NCBI RefSeq assembly: GCF_943913045.1
Contig: NZ_CALTVH010000006.1
Location: 28,715-92,714 of the forward strand
DNA length: 64,000 nucleotides
Source: an uncultured Ezakiella sp.
GTDB taxonomy: Bacteria > Bacillota > Clostridia > Tissierellales > Peptoniphilaceae
Direction of reading: 5' to 3'
The translations under genes were made by a program, and so were the position numbers. Each line of letters starts with the position of its first letter. Position 1 is the first letter of the stretch. Below the pieces are notes generated by a model. It saw only the letters and a program-made list of their open reading frames with translations, was not told the origin of the DNA and searched no databases. Positions 17,366-26,135 of this stretch are shown piece after piece.

Positions 17366-18715
17366 TTAGAATCTGAAATATATAAAGGGGTTGAATCCGT
17401 CTGTCATCAGCCTTACAATCGAAAGCATAAAGAGGAGGATTAGGAGGACCCGCTTCAAGACTGGCCGCTTGGAAATTTTTTCGCCTATATATGGAGAGAT
17501 AAACAAGAGACCAAAGATCCATTCCAATTTGAAATTTAAGATGTAGTAGACCCAGGTCCTGCCTGCAAAGGGCATTTGAAAAACGGTAAAGGATTTTAAA
17601 TAAGAAAGTGCCGCCCTGAGTCCGTCGGCCCTAAAGAATATCCAGCCGATTATAACGAGGATCATGGTAATGATATGGGACTGGAATTTATTTTTAAATA
17701 CATAGCGTTCGATCAAAAGCAAGACTGCATAGTACATACCCCAGGCTATAAAGTTGAAGCCAGCTCCGTGCCAGAGGCCGGTTAAGAACCAGACAAAGAG
17801 CAGGTTAAAAATATTGCGACCGGTCGAACACCTGCTGCCACCAAGTGGAATGTAGACGTAGTCTCTGAAGTAAGTGGATAGCGATATGTGCCAGCGGGAC
17901 CAAAATTCCTTGATGGACTTGGATATATATGGATAGTTGAAGTTCTCCAAGAAATTAAAGCCAAACATTTTCCCAAGGCCAATGGCCATGTGGGAGTAGG
18001 CTGCAAAGTCATAATATATATGAAGTGTATAGGCGATGGCGCCAAGTAGGGCCATCATAAAGTAAAGCGAATTGTAAGTGTTAAGACTAAAGGCCGCGTC
18101 AGAAATCTTACCAAATTGATTGGATAGGAGCATCTTCATTGAAAAGCCTAATAAAAACCTATCCAGGCCCTCGGTAAAGGAATCCAAGGTCACAGTCCGA
18201 TTTTTTAGTTCGTTTTCAACTGTGTCATAGCGGACGATAGGACCTGCGACCAATTGTGGAAAGAGACTTACGTATAGGGCTGCGTCAAAAACATTTCTGG
18301 CCGGATGGTGGCCCCGGTAAACGTCAACCACATAAGATATGGCCTGAAAGGTAAAAAAGCTGATGCCTATTGGTAATGCAATTTGAATTACAGGGACATC
18401 TGCAAAGCGATTTAAAATGCTGGTAAAAAATCCCAGGTATTTAAAAATCATCAACTGACCCAGCATTATTACAAGAGAGCCGACCAGAGCTGACTTTTTG
18501 TATTTGGGATACTTGTGGATAATTAGCGCCGCCAAGTGGGACGTGGCAATTGCTATAAGCATCAAAATAATATTTTTTCCCTCGCCGTAAGCGTAAAACA
18601 AGAGGCTAAGGATCAAGAGATAAAAATTTCTTATTCTTAAATTCTTGGGCAGGACATGATATAAAAGTGCCAGGGGCAAAAAATAAAATAAAAATACTGT
18701 CGATGTAAAAACCAA
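17366..18715 (-). CDS. MBOAT family O-acyltransferase (AlgI/DltB-like)
   Basis: 449 residues with about ten membrane helices. The catalytic His316 in GLWHGAGFNF and His276 in SRWHISLSTYFRDY are conserved MBOAT features. The start is a TTG at 18715 with AAGGAG about eight bases upstream; the resulting MVFTSTVFLFYFLPL matches the usual AlgI N-terminus, which decides the start. The protein transfers acyl (usually acetyl) groups across the membrane to surface polymers. The usual partner, a DHHW/AlgX protein, is not adjacent; the only one in view is at the left edge, 17 kb away. The polymer is unknown. Confidence 0.9.
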   Translation of the reverse strand: MVFTSTVFLFYFLPLALLYHVLPKNLRIRNFYLLILSLLFYAYGEGKNIILMLIAIATSHLAALIIHKYPKYKKSALVGSLVIMLGQLMIFKYLGFFTSILNRFADVPVIQIALPIGISFFTFQAISYVVDVYRGHHPARNVFDAALYVSLFPQLVAGPIVRYDTVENELKNRTVTLDSFTEGLDRFLLGFSMKMLLSNQFGKISDAAFSLNTYNSLYFMMALLGAIAYTLHIYYDFAAYSHMAIGLGKMFGFNFLENFNYPYISKSIKEFWSRWHISLSTYFRDYVYIPLGGSRCSTGRNIFNLLFVWFLTGLWHGAGFNFIAWGMYYAVLLLIERYVFKNKFQSHIITMILVIIGWIFFRADGLRAALSYLKSFTVFQMPFAGRTWVYYILNFKLEWIFGLLFISPYIGEKISKRPVLKRVLLILLFMLSIVRLMTDGFNPFIYFRF

Positions 18716-18752
18716 GTCGTCAACTCCTTATAGTAGAAAAAATTTAGCTGCT

Positions 18753-19517
18753 TTATTTTATAATGGTGTCCTGAGAAACGTTTTCAATTGAGTTTTGAAT
18801 ATTTTTCTTGGCACCGGGAAAATCTTTTTCAATTTGACCAAGCAGGGTCTTGATCCTGTCTCTGGTGGATACTGCATTCTTTTTGGTAAGCATGCAAGCA
18901 CAGTCCAGAGTCACAAGCTCTGCGTAGTCTCTAAATCTAATTATATCATATTCCTTTACTAAGTAAAGCGGGCGGATGAGTTTGATGCCGGGGAAATTGT
19001 CCGAATCCAAGATAGGCATCATATTCCTAAAAGACCCCTGCATAATCATATTCATCAGGGTCGTCTCAACCACGTCATCCATGTGGTGGCCCAAGGCGAT
19101 CTTGTTAAAGCCGATTTCCTGGGCGTGGCTGTAGAGGGCGCCTCTGCGCATGCGAGCGCACATAAAACAGGGATTTTCATTGGCGATTTTTTCTGTCACT
19201 TCAAAGATATCCGTCTTAAAAATTTCAAGCTCAATGCCAAGGTGATTATAAATTTCCCTAATGCCTGAAACATATTCATCGGTAAAGCCGGGATTCATCA
19301 TGACGTGCCTGAGCTCAAAGTTTTGTATGCCGTGGTCAAAGAGCTCTTGGAGTAAAAGTGAAAGCAGAATCGAATCCTTGCCCCCACTTACGCAGGACAT
19401 AATCTTGTCGCCCGATTCTATTAAATTATATTTTTTGATAGCCTCGATAAAGGGCCTGTAAAGCTCTTTGCGATATTTTTTTATAAGGCTTCTTCTAATT
19501 TCAATCTCTGTCTTCAT
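18753..19517 (-). CDS. TtcA-family PP-loop ATPase (tRNA 2-thiolation type)
   Basis: 254 residues. The PP-loop SGGKDS is at 44-49, Cys117 and Cys120 form PCFMC, and Cys206/Cys208 lie in DCACM; GHHMDDVVETTLMN is the second family signature. TtcA enzymes bind a 4Fe-4S cluster through these cysteines and thiolate cytidine 32 of some tRNAs. In Firmicutes many members of this family are of unproven target, so tRNA thiolation is a family-based call. The start overlaps the stop of the M23 peptidase gene by four bases (ATGA), so the pair is co-translated, an unusual partnership. Confidence 0.85.
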   Translation of the reverse strand: MKTEIEIRRSLIKKYRKELYRPFIEAIKKYNLIESGDKIMSCVSGGKDSILLSLLLQELFDHGIQNFELRHVMMNPGFTDEYVSGIREIYNHLGIELEIFKTDIFEVTEKIANENPCFMCARMRRGALYSHAQEIGFNKIALGHHMDDVVETTLMNMIMQGSFRNMMPILDSDNFPGIKLIRPLYLVKEYDIIRFRDYAELVTLDCACMLTKKNAVSTRDRIKTLLGQIEKDFPGAKKNIQNSIENVSQDTIIK

Positions 19518-20773
19518 AATTGCGTCTCCGGATCTAAGAGGTCTCCATCTTTTAATATTTCAAAATGCAAGTGGGCGCCTGTAGAATTGCCAGATGAGCC
19601 CATCTCGCCAAGTACATCTCCTGTATTTACACTCTGCCCTTTGTAGGCATTTATCCGCAGCATGTGAGCATAACGAGTTTCGTAGCCGTTGGTGTGCTCG
19701 ACAAAAACCACGTAACCATAAGACCCCATGTAGCCAGCAAAGGTGACCTTGCCAGGAGCGGCTGCCTTGATGTCTGAACCAAAGGGACCGGCGATGTCGA
19801 TGCCCCGATGGAAGCCATCAAAGCGCGGGCCGTAACCACTCGTGATTACACCGAAAGTTGGCATTTGAAATTCAGGTTTCAAGGTCAAGGCCCTGTCTCC
19901 TACGTGTACGATTGTAGATGTGGGGTAGGAGATTAATTTTTCATTTAGAACATTTGATTTAATAATATTATTATTTATATATTCGTTCTCAGATTTTCTT
20001 AGGAGGACGCCGTCCTCGCCCTCGCGTTCAACGAAAGTCTCGCCCATGTTTAAGGTCTCATCGTAAATAAAAATTGTAGATGCAGGCAGGCTGATCTTTT
20101 CCTCGACCTGGTCTTTTATAAAGACGTCAAAGGACTTAGGGTCGCGTTTGACATATAGGTCTTCGTAGTCCTTGTAGGCGGATAGGTTATCGGCCTTGTA
20201 GTGGGAAACTTTTGTCTCAGAAATGCTGGCTGTCAAAAATTCATAAAACTCGTTTTGATCCATCAAAAGACTTGTATTAATCTCTCCAAAACTAATACTG
20301 ACATTACTCATAAAGTCAATGGATTTGATTATCCGTTTGCTTTCGCCAATAAAAGATTGCTTGAAGGAACTGATGGCGTCCAAGAGCTCGTCCCTGTCAT
20401 AGAGAGCGGCCACGGATTCTCCGCCAATGGTCACTATCCAAGCGTTGGTATAAAGGTCGGATTTTTCCATAATGAGATCTGCTAAATCTTTTTCGCTCAA
20501 GAGACTTTTGTAAGCTCCATAGGATTTTGTGGCTGAAAAATTCGGTTTGTAATATACATTTGGATTATTCTCTTGAATGGCCTTGTTGGCCCGGTCAATT
20601 GCGTCTTCAATTATCTTTTCATTTTTTACTAGGCCTAAGTCCTCGCCATTTAAATTAAGGGCAAGACTTTGGACTTGTTTTTCGTAAAGACCAGTTACTA
20701 TTGAAGTCAAAAGCAAAAGTCCAAAGAGGATTGCTAGTAAATATTTTTTATTAAAATTATCTTTTTTATTCAT
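19514..20773 (-). CDS. M23 (LytM-type) metallopeptidase with G5-like domain
   Basis: About 419 residues. Three ATG codons lie close together (20782, 20779, 20773); AGGGG directly abuts the first, so the third, nine bases away, has the best spacing. A basic N-terminus and one hydrophobic helix (about residues 10-28) anchor it. A long helical region follows, then a G5-like domain (about 220-295), then the peptidase domain with HRGIDIAG and HLHFE, which supply the zinc ligands; both are intact. Such proteins cut peptidoglycan cross-links outside the cell. The tRNA-modification-like ttcA gene overlaps its end. Confidence 0.88.
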   Translation of the reverse strand: MNKKDNFNKKYLLAILFGLLLLTSIVTGLYEKQVQSLALNLNGEDLGLVKNEKIIEDAIDRANKAIQENNPNVYYKPNFSATKSYGAYKSLLSEKDLADLIMEKSDLYTNAWIVTIGGESVAALYDRDELLDAISSFKQSFIGESKRIIKSIDFMSNVSISFGEINTSLLMDQNEFYEFLTASISETKVSHYKADNLSAYKDYEDLYVKRDPKSFDVFIKDQVEEKISLPASTIFIYDETLNMGETFVEREGEDGVLLRKSENEYINNNIIKSNVLNEKLISYPTSTIVHVGDRALTLKPEFQMPTFGVITSGYGPRFDGFHRGIDIAGPFGSDIKAAAPGKVTFAGYMGSYGYVVFVEHTNGYETRYAHMLRINAYKGQSVNTGDVLGEMGSSGNSTGAHLHFEILKDGDLLDPETQL

Positions 20774-20804
20774 ATTCATCATCCCCTAATTATACTAAAA
20801 AGAC

Positions 20805-20844
20805 GAGCAAAAAACAAGAAAAGCCACGAGCGAACTCGCGGCTT
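20805..20844 (-). terminator. terminator of the zinc-uptake operon
   Basis: On the minus strand AAGCCGCGAG, loop TTCG, CTCGTGGCTT (one G-T pair), then TTTCTTGTTTTTTG. Confidence 0.85.
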
Positions 20845-20869
20845 AGTATTTTTTATTATGATTGTAAAT

Positions 20870-21685
20870 TTATTTTTTTATCTTGCCAACTACAGTGGCT
20901 ACTATAAATATCACCAGATTGACCAGGACAATTACAGATCCAGTTGGCAGAGATGCCATAAAGGATATGGAAATGCCGAGGACAATTGATATGGCAGATA
21001 TAATGCAGGCGGCTATCAGGCAGGTCTTAAAGGACCTAAAGAGCCTGAGGCTTGACAGGGCGGGGAAGAGTAATAATGATGATATTAACATGGCTCCCAT
21101 TACCCTCATGCCGATTACAATTACCAGAGCTGTGATGATGGCGAGCATCATCCTGTAAGCGTCAACGTTCACGCCAATGGCCTTGGAAAAATTTTCATCA
21201 AAGGTGATGGCAAAGATCTTGTTATAATTTAAAATATAAATTATAAAGACGACAGTGCTTATAATTAAAGTTGCATATAAATCGGTCTTGCCAATGGTTA
21301 GGATAGATCCAAACATAAATTGGTAGATGTCAATTGTCATGCCCTTTGATAAACTTGTCGCTACCACGCCCAGGGCCAGAGATGAACTGGATAAGAGGGC
21401 GATCATGGCGTCTGCATTGATGGAGGACTTTTTGCTAAGACCCAGCATCAAAAAGGCAGCGATAATTACAATTGGCAGGGCGAAGTAGAGGGGAGTAAAG
21501 CCCAATACAACAGCCAGGGCAAAGGCACCAAAGCCGACGTGGCTGAGGCCATCGCCAATCATGGAAAAGTTTTTTAAAACCAAACTAACGCCCATAATTG
21601 CACTGATAATTCCAGTTATAAGCCCAACTATGAGGGCCCTTTGGATAAAGCCGTGGGCCAGCATCTCGATGAATGTATTAATCAT
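20870..21685 (-). CDS. znuB: zinc/manganese ABC transporter permease
   Basis: 271 residues, about eight membrane helices, ABC-3 family permease (ZnuB/MntB type). The conserved stretch GDGLSHVGFG (about residues 45-54) that faces the metal path is present. The gene overlaps the ATPase gene by eight bases and is the last of the regulator-lipoprotein-ATPase-permease operon, followed by a clear terminator. The operon imports a divalent metal; zinc is favoured by the His-rich binding protein, but manganese cannot be excluded from the permease alone. Confidence 0.9.
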   Translation of the reverse strand: MINTFIEMLAHGFIQRALIVGLITGIISAIMGVSLVLKNFSMIGDGLSHVGFGAFALAVVLGFTPLYFALPIVIIAAFLMLGLSKKSSINADAMIALLSSSSLALGVVATSLSKGMTIDIYQFMFGSILTIGKTDLYATLIISTVVFIIYILNYNKIFAITFDENFSKAIGVNVDAYRMMLAIITALVIVIGMRVMGAMLISSLLLFPALSSLRLFRSFKTCLIAACIISAISIVLGISISFMASLPTGSVIVLVNLVIFIVATVVGKIKK

Positions 21686-22361
21686 GGTCGTGGACCCCGC
21701 TTATAACTTTATATAAATCAGTAGCAAGATATTCGTCCTTGGACCCGTAAAATAAAATTCCACGGTTTAAATGAAGGACTGACTTGGCGCACTTGATACA
21801 GGTGTTTATATCATGAGTGACCATTACAATTGTTACGCCTTCTTCGTTTAGGCGGTCGATAATATTGTAGAGTTCTTCAGTTGCAATTGGATCTAGGCCA
21901 GTTGTGGGCTCGTCCAAAAACAAAATATCAGAACCGGACACCAGGGCCCTGGCTAGTAAAACTCTTTGCCTTTGTCCACCTGAAAGGGCACCAAAATATG
22001 CGTCTTTGATATCGTAAATATCTAATCTTTTTAAAGTCTCATCTATTTTTTCCCGGTCAGATTTTTTAAAGAAAAAACGAATTTGATTTACCAATCCTAG
22101 TGAAACGATTTCATAGACTGTTGCCGGGAAGTTTTCCAAAGACTCATCGACTTGGGGCAGGTAGCCCACGCTTTTAAATGCGGATAAATCGATTGTCCCC
22201 GTGTAATCCTTGAGGCCTAGCATGGCTTTTACCAAAGTTGACTTGCCCGATCCGTTTTCACCGACAATGGCCAGGTAGTCGCCTTTTTTAATCTTAAAAG
22301 AGACATCGTTTAAAATTACATTATTTTTATATTTAATTGTTAAATCTTTAACGGCAAGCAT
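21678..22361 (-). CDS. znuC: zinc/manganese ABC transporter ATPase
   Basis: 227 residues with Walker A GENGSGKST, signature LSGGQRQR and Walker B ILFLDEPTTGLD, and the switch His in VTHD. The C-terminus ends in HDHD, a small extra metal-binding tail. The start touches the stop of the binding-protein gene (one-base overlap) and its end overlaps the permease start, so the three subunits are tightly coupled. It powers import of the metal delivered by the lipoprotein. Confidence 0.92.
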   Translation of the reverse strand: MLAVKDLTIKYKNNVILNDVSFKIKKGDYLAIVGENGSGKSTLVKAMLGLKDYTGTIDLSAFKSVGYLPQVDESLENFPATVYEIVSLGLVNQIRFFFKKSDREKIDETLKRLDIYDIKDAYFGALSGGQRQRVLLARALVSGSDILFLDEPTTGLDPIATEELYNIIDRLNEEGVTIVMVTHDINTCIKCAKSVLHLNRGILFYGSKDEYLATDLYKVISGVHDHD

Positions 22362-23497
22362 TAGTTAAGGGCCTCTTTTAGAGCTTCAGCATTGGCCTTC
22401 ATAATGCCTACGTAAGTCTTGCCAGCTTCGAAGTCTTCTTTGGATAAGTTGTGGCAAGAGTGGAAAAGCATGGCCTTGGCTCCAACTTCATCTGCAATTT
22501 GATTTGCAAGTTTTGGATCGACAAGTTCTTCGTAAAAAATAACTGGGGCCTTTTTTTCTTTCATTTCATTAATAACTTCTCCCATTTCGCGTGGGTTTGG
22601 TTCAGCGTTTGCAGCGCAGTTGTCATAGACTGATTCCACGTCTAGGTCGTATTGGTTGGCAAAGTATGAGAGGGCAAAGCGACTGCCGAAAAATATTGTA
22701 TCTGAATTTGCACTGGCTACGATGTCTTTAAATTCTTTGTCAAGTTCATCCAAATCTCCGATTAACTTGTCGTAGTTTGTCTTGTATTCGTCCTTGTTGG
22801 CAGGGTCGATAGTTATAATTTTATTGTAAATATTTTCTGCCATTTTTTTGGCGAGAACTGGGCTGGTCCAAATATGTGGATCATAGAGATGGTGGTGGCC
22901 TTCGTGGCCGTGGTGGTCATGATCGTGGTCGTGATCGTCGAGGCCATGATCATGGTCTTCATCGTGGTCGTGATCGTCGTGGTCATGATCATGGTCTTCA
23001 TCGTGATCATCGTGGTCGTGGTCATGATCGTGGTCCTCATCTTCGTCATGGTCGTGATCGTGATCATGGTCGTGGTCCTCGCCCTTCATTAGGTCGATTC
23101 CTTCAGCTGCCTTGACAACCCTGTCCATATCCAAGCTGATGGCCTTGGCAGTTCTACCAAACCATTCTTCCATATATTCAGATGTATAGACAACCATGTC
23201 TGCCTTTTGTAGGGATAAAATATCGTCTGGGCTTGGCTCAAAGGCGTGTGAGTCTGCTCCTGGTGGGAGCAAGAGGGAAACATTTGCCTGAGGGGCTATG
23301 GCCTTGGCAAAGGAATAAGTTGGGAAAAGAGTTGTTACGATAGAAAGATCTGATGATTGTTCTTCGTTTTTAACTTCTTCTTTATTTTCTTCTGTTTTAT
23401 TTTCATTGGTTTTTGTTTGCTCTTGTGGCCTTGCACAAGCAGTAAAAATTAAAGCACTTACTATTATTAATACAAATATTTTTTTAAGATTGTTCAT
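22361..23497 (-). CDS. znuA: zinc-binding lipoprotein of ABC transporter
   Basis: 378 residues from the ATG at 23497, which overlaps the stop of the regulator gene (TAATG) and has AAGGAG 11 bases ahead; a GTG at 23509 is possible but too close to that site. The signal peptide ends in a lipobox FTAC with Cys21, so it is anchored on the outer face of the membrane. The cluster A-I domain holds metal ligands HAFEPSP and, later, FHSC. Between them (about residues 141-203) is a loop with about 26 His alternating with Asp, typical of zinc rather than manganese binding proteins, and much longer than in most family members. Confidence 0.93.
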   Translation of the reverse strand: MNNLKKIFVLIIVSALIFTACARPQEQTKTNENKTEENKEEVKNEEQSSDLSIVTTLFPTYSFAKAIAPQANVSLLLPPGADSHAFEPSPDDILSLQKADMVVYTSEYMEEWFGRTAKAISLDMDRVVKAAEGIDLMKGEDHDHDHDHDHDEDEDHDHDHDHDDHDEDHDHDHDDHDHDEDHDHGLDDHDHDHDHHGHEGHHHLYDPHIWTSPVLAKKMAENIYNKIITIDPANKDEYKTNYDKLIGDLDELDKEFKDIVASANSDTIFFGSRFALSYFANQYDLDVESVYDNCAANAEPNPREMGEVINEMKEKKAPVIFYEELVDPKLANQIADEVGAKAMLFHSCHNLSKEDFEAGKTYVGIMKANAEALKEALN

Positions 23498-23880
23498 TAT
23501 TTCATACACTCCTTACATAATCCATAAAGTATAATTGAATTGGTATCAACTAAAAAGTGGTGGTGGTTCATTAAGTGATCGGAAAAGTCGTGGAGATCAT
23601 CGCAGTCCAGCTTAAAGTTCTTGCCGCATGAATTGCATTTTAAAATTGCAAAGCCAGTATCAGCCTTTGTCCTCCTGTATCTGAGCTTGCCGTCAACATA
23701 AAAGCTGTTGACCTTGCCGGCTTCCTTTAATTTTGCCAACCGCCTATAAACTGTGGGCACGCTAACGGGTGTTCCCTTGGACCTTAAATAGTCCACGATT
23801 TCATCGCAAGAAAAATCCTTGTCGGTGGATAAAATTTCATCGATTAATTGTTTTTGTTCAGTTCTATAACCATTTGCCAT
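23497..23880 (-). CDS. zur: Fur-family metal regulator, probably Zur
   Basis: 127 residues: N-terminal winged helix (recognition segment VSVPTVYRRLAKL) and C-terminal dimerisation domain with CNSCGK and CKEC, the two CxxC pairs of the structural zinc site, plus DHLMNHHHF as regulatory metal site. It heads the transporter operon and a 7-1-7 palindrome overlaps its transcription start, so it most likely represses itself and the transporter when metal is plentiful. The operator resembles a Fur box (TGATAAT half-site) more than the Bacillus Zur box, so iron sensing remains possible; the His-rich transporter argues for zinc. Confidence 0.9.
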   Translation of the reverse strand: MANGYRTEQKQLIDEILSTDKDFSCDEIVDYLRSKGTPVSVPTVYRRLAKLKEAGKVNSFYVDGKLRYRRTKADTGFAILKCNSCGKNFKLDCDDLHDFSDHLMNHHHFLVDTNSIILYGLCKECMK

Positions 23881-23901
23881 TTTTTAACCTCCAAATCTAA
23901 A

Positions 23902-23918
23902 TTGATAATCAATATCAA
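23902..23918 (-). promoter_or_regulatory. Fur/Zur-type operator of the zinc operon
   Basis: A 17-base near-palindrome, TTGATAAT-C-AATATCAA, in 7-1-7 layout. It matches 13 of 14 fixed positions of the Fur-box consensus and lies 8 bases downstream of the -10 box, over the expected transcription start. Confidence 0.8.
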
Positions 23919-23926
23919 CTTTCTTA

Positions 23927-23954
23927 ATTATAACAAGAAAAAAACTTTTGTCAA
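23927..23954 (-). promoter_or_regulatory. promoter of zur-znuACB
   Basis: On the minus strand TTGACA (23949-23954), 16-base spacer, TATAAT (23927-23932). Both boxes are perfect. Confidence 0.88.
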
Positions 23955-23977
23955 TAGGCAGAGGCAGATAAAAAATT

Positions 23978-23999
23978 TTAATGGATAGCTAACCATTAA
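23978..23999. repeat. 22-bp palindrome, candidate operator upstream of htrA
   Basis: Arms TTAATGG and CCATTAA flank the self-complementary core TAGCTA; 20 of 22 positions are symmetric. A TATAAT lies at 24008-24013, so the palindrome covers the place where the -35 box of the htrA promoter would be. No T-run follows, so it is not a terminator. Confidence 0.6.
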
Positions 24000-24136
24000 T
24001 CAGTGTTTATAATTCCTTTATCAAGGGTAAATATATGGAGAAATCTATATTAATATTAAGATTATTGCTTAAGATTTTTTGATTTTTAAACAATTTTAAT
24101 ACTAATAATCATCTTCATTTAGAAAGAGGTGTTATT

Positions 24137-25393
24137 ATGGATGATAGACAAGATTTTGATGCCTGGAGAGAAGCTCGCAGGCGTGAACGCGATGAGCGTT
24201 ATGAATATAGGTTAAATAACAGAAAATCTGCCAGGGATGATTACAGCGGATACAATTACACGACAGATGATGACGAGCCCTATGTATATGTAGAGGCCAA
24301 GCCTAAAAAGAAAAAGAAGGCAAGTCGGGTATTTTTATCTGGCCTATTGTCAGTCCTACTTGGTTTGGGTGGCGGTTATGCAGGTGCTTCTTTGTTTTAT
24401 GAAAACAATCCCGTTCAAAAAACTGTGGAGACCCAAAACGTTTCAATTAGTACCACCGATGAGATGGGCACGGTTGAAGCTGTTGCAAAAAAAGCCCTGC
24501 CATCAGTTGTGGGCATTACGACTACTGGCAAGGTCAATACATTTTTTGGCGAGAGAGAAGTTCAAGGTGTTGGCAGCGGCGTTATTATTAATTCAAATGG
24601 CTATATACTCACTAACTCCCACGTGGTTAGCGATGGCAATACATCGAGAATCCAAGTTATGCTCGAAGATGACAAGACTGTGGATGCAAAACTTTTGTGG
24701 AACGATCCCTACATGGACCTAGCCGTAATAAAAGTTGATGAGACAAATTTGCCAGCAGCTGAGTTGGGCGATTCGGATAATGTTAATATTGGTGAGCAAG
24801 CGATTGCCATTGGAAATCCATTGGGACTTGACTTCAACAGATCAGTTACTGCAGGCTATGTTTCCGGTGTGGACAGGACTATTGAAACTCAAGACGGCAA
24901 GATTATATCAGGCCTTATTCAAACAGATGCTGCCATCAACAATGGTAACTCTGGTGGGCCACTTTTAAATAAAAAAGGTCAAGTAATTGGTATAAATACA
25001 ATTAAGATTGGCGGACAAGCCACAGAAGGTCTTGGCTTTGCAATTCCTATTAACACAGCCAAGGAAATTGTGGACGCAATTATTTCCCGCGGAGACAAGA
25101 GTCCTTTGGTACTTGGAGTTAGAGTTGTGGACTATCAATACTTTAAGGCCAGGATGGGTATAGAAGACAATATCAAAAACGGTGCAATTATTCTTGAAAT
25201 CGAAGAAGGCAGCCTTGCTGATAGGGCAGGACTAACTAGAGGTGATATAATAATTGACATCGATGGAGAAGAGATAACAAACGCTTCTCAAATTAGAACA
25301 ATCCTCTTTAAACACAAGGAGGGAGATCTCTTAAAGGTAAAGATCAATCAAAACAACATGGAAAAACTAATTGAAATCAAATTGGAGTATTAG
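24137..25393 (+). CDS. htrA: HtrA/DegP-like membrane-anchored serine protease with PDZ domain
   Basis: 418 residues. A charged cytosolic N-terminus (1-60) rich in Arg, Asp and Tyr precedes one membrane helix (about 64-85); the rest is outside. Trypsin-like protease domain with catalytic His162 (TNSHVV), Asp194 (DPYMDL) and Ser272 (NNGNSGG), then a single PDZ domain from about 325. This is the usual layout of Gram-positive HtrA, which degrades misfolded surface and secreted proteins. AAAGAGG precedes the ATG. The zinc-ribbon gene follows after eight bases. A strong palindrome upstream suggests stress control. Confidence 0.93.
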   Translation: MDDRQDFDAWREARRRERDERYEYRLNNRKSARDDYSGYNYTTDDDEPYVYVEAKPKKKKKASRVFLSGLLSVLLGLGGGYAGASLFYENNPVQKTVETQNVSISTTDEMGTVEAVAKKALPSVVGITTTGKVNTFFGEREVQGVGSGVIINSNGYILTNSHVVSDGNTSRIQVMLEDDKTVDAKLLWNDPYMDLAVIKVDETNLPAAELGDSDNVNIGEQAIAIGNPLGLDFNRSVTAGYVSGVDRTIETQDGKIISGLIQTDAAINNGNSGGPLLNKKGQVIGINTIKIGGQATEGLGFAIPINTAKEIVDAIISRGDKSPLVLGVRVVDYQYFKARMGIEDNIKNGAIILEIEEGSLADRAGLTRGDIIIDIDGEEITNASQIRTILFKHKEGDLLKVKINQNNMEKLIEIKLEY

Positions 25394-25401
25394 GAGGTAT
25401 T

Positions 25402-25914
25402 ATGAGTTTTTTAAATGATTTAGGCATTAATTTTTCAAAAGAGCCAAAGGAAGTTCAAGAAGTCAAGAAGATGATTGCTGCAAGTGAGGATAAGAGAGAG
25501 GCTTTGATCCAAGCCCTTGTTCAAGAAGAAAGCAGAATTATAAACAACAACAACGAAGAATTTAAAAGAATCGGAGAATATGTTTTTAATAACTACGAGA
25601 ACTTAAAGGAAAGTGGCCTGTCAGATGCTTGCAAGGAAAGCTATGATATTATCAAGGCCAGCGAAGGTGACCTTAAGGAAATATCTGAAAAGAAAGAAGA
25701 AATCGTAAAAAGATATGACGATGAAATTGAAATTCTAAAAAAGAGATTGGAAGTTTTCCAACCAGCACAAGAAGCTCCAAGCCCAGAAGCAGGTCCTATT
25801 AATGAAGGCCCTGGTCCAGTTGACAATGGTCCTGCAAGCTTTTGCCCAAACTGTGGTTCAAAAGTTGACGTCAATTCAAAATTCTGCGGTTCCTGCGGAG
25901 CCAAGATAAATTAA
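25402..25914 (+). CDS. zinc-ribbon protein with coiled-coil N-terminus
   Basis: 170 residues. The first 115 residues are helical and charged, with a likely coiled coil at about 80-115. A Pro/Gly-rich linker (EAPSPEAGP region) leads to a C-terminal zinc ribbon with CPNCGS and CGSCGA, four cysteines. No membrane segment. The fold is that of small zinc-ribbon proteins of unknown role. It follows htrA by eight bases and shares its terminator, so it may serve the same envelope-stress response, but that is inference from position. Confidence 0.72.
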   Translation: MSFLNDLGINFSKEPKEVQEVKKMIAASEDKREALIQALVQEESRIINNNNEEFKRIGEYVFNNYENLKESGLSDACKESYDIIKASEGDLKEISEKKEEIVKRYDDEIEILKKRLEVFQPAQEAPSPEAGPINEGPGPVDNGPASFCPNCGSKVDVNSKFCGSCGAKIN

Positions 25915-25920
25915 AAACTT

Positions 25921-25952
25921 ATCCCAGGTTTTATTGACCTGGGATGTTTTTT
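25921..25952 (+). terminator. terminator of htrA operon
   Basis: Perfect nine-base stem ATCCCAGGT/ACCTGGGAT followed by GTTTTTTTG. Confidence 0.92.
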
Positions 25953-26056
25953 TGCATAGGAATTAATTAGAAAATAATTTTCTGCAGAAAATTTCTATAA
26001 AAAATAAAAAACTCATCGGCCAATAGGCCCATAAGTGTTGAAAATCACGGAAAAAT

Positions 26057-26085
26057 TTGACTTTTTATTTCAAATATGTTACAAT
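26057..26085 (+). promoter_or_regulatory. promoter of veg
   Basis: TTGACT (26057-26062), 17-base spacer, TACAAT (26080-26085). In Bacillus subtilis veg is known for its very strong promoter, and this one is also near consensus. Confidence 0.82.
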
Positions 26086-26135
26086 AAGACCAGTTAAGCG
26101 AATACATTTAGACAATTTAAGAAAGCGAGGGTGTT

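Noticed and set aside
22889..23077. Short direct repeats resembling a CRISPR or tandem repeat array
   Set aside because: Spacing is codon-based inside znuA with no unique spacers.
22874..23115. Plus-strand frames rich in Val/Met or Arg/Gly/His
   Set aside because: Shadows of the repetitive His-Asp codons of znuA; no ribosome site and low-complexity composition.
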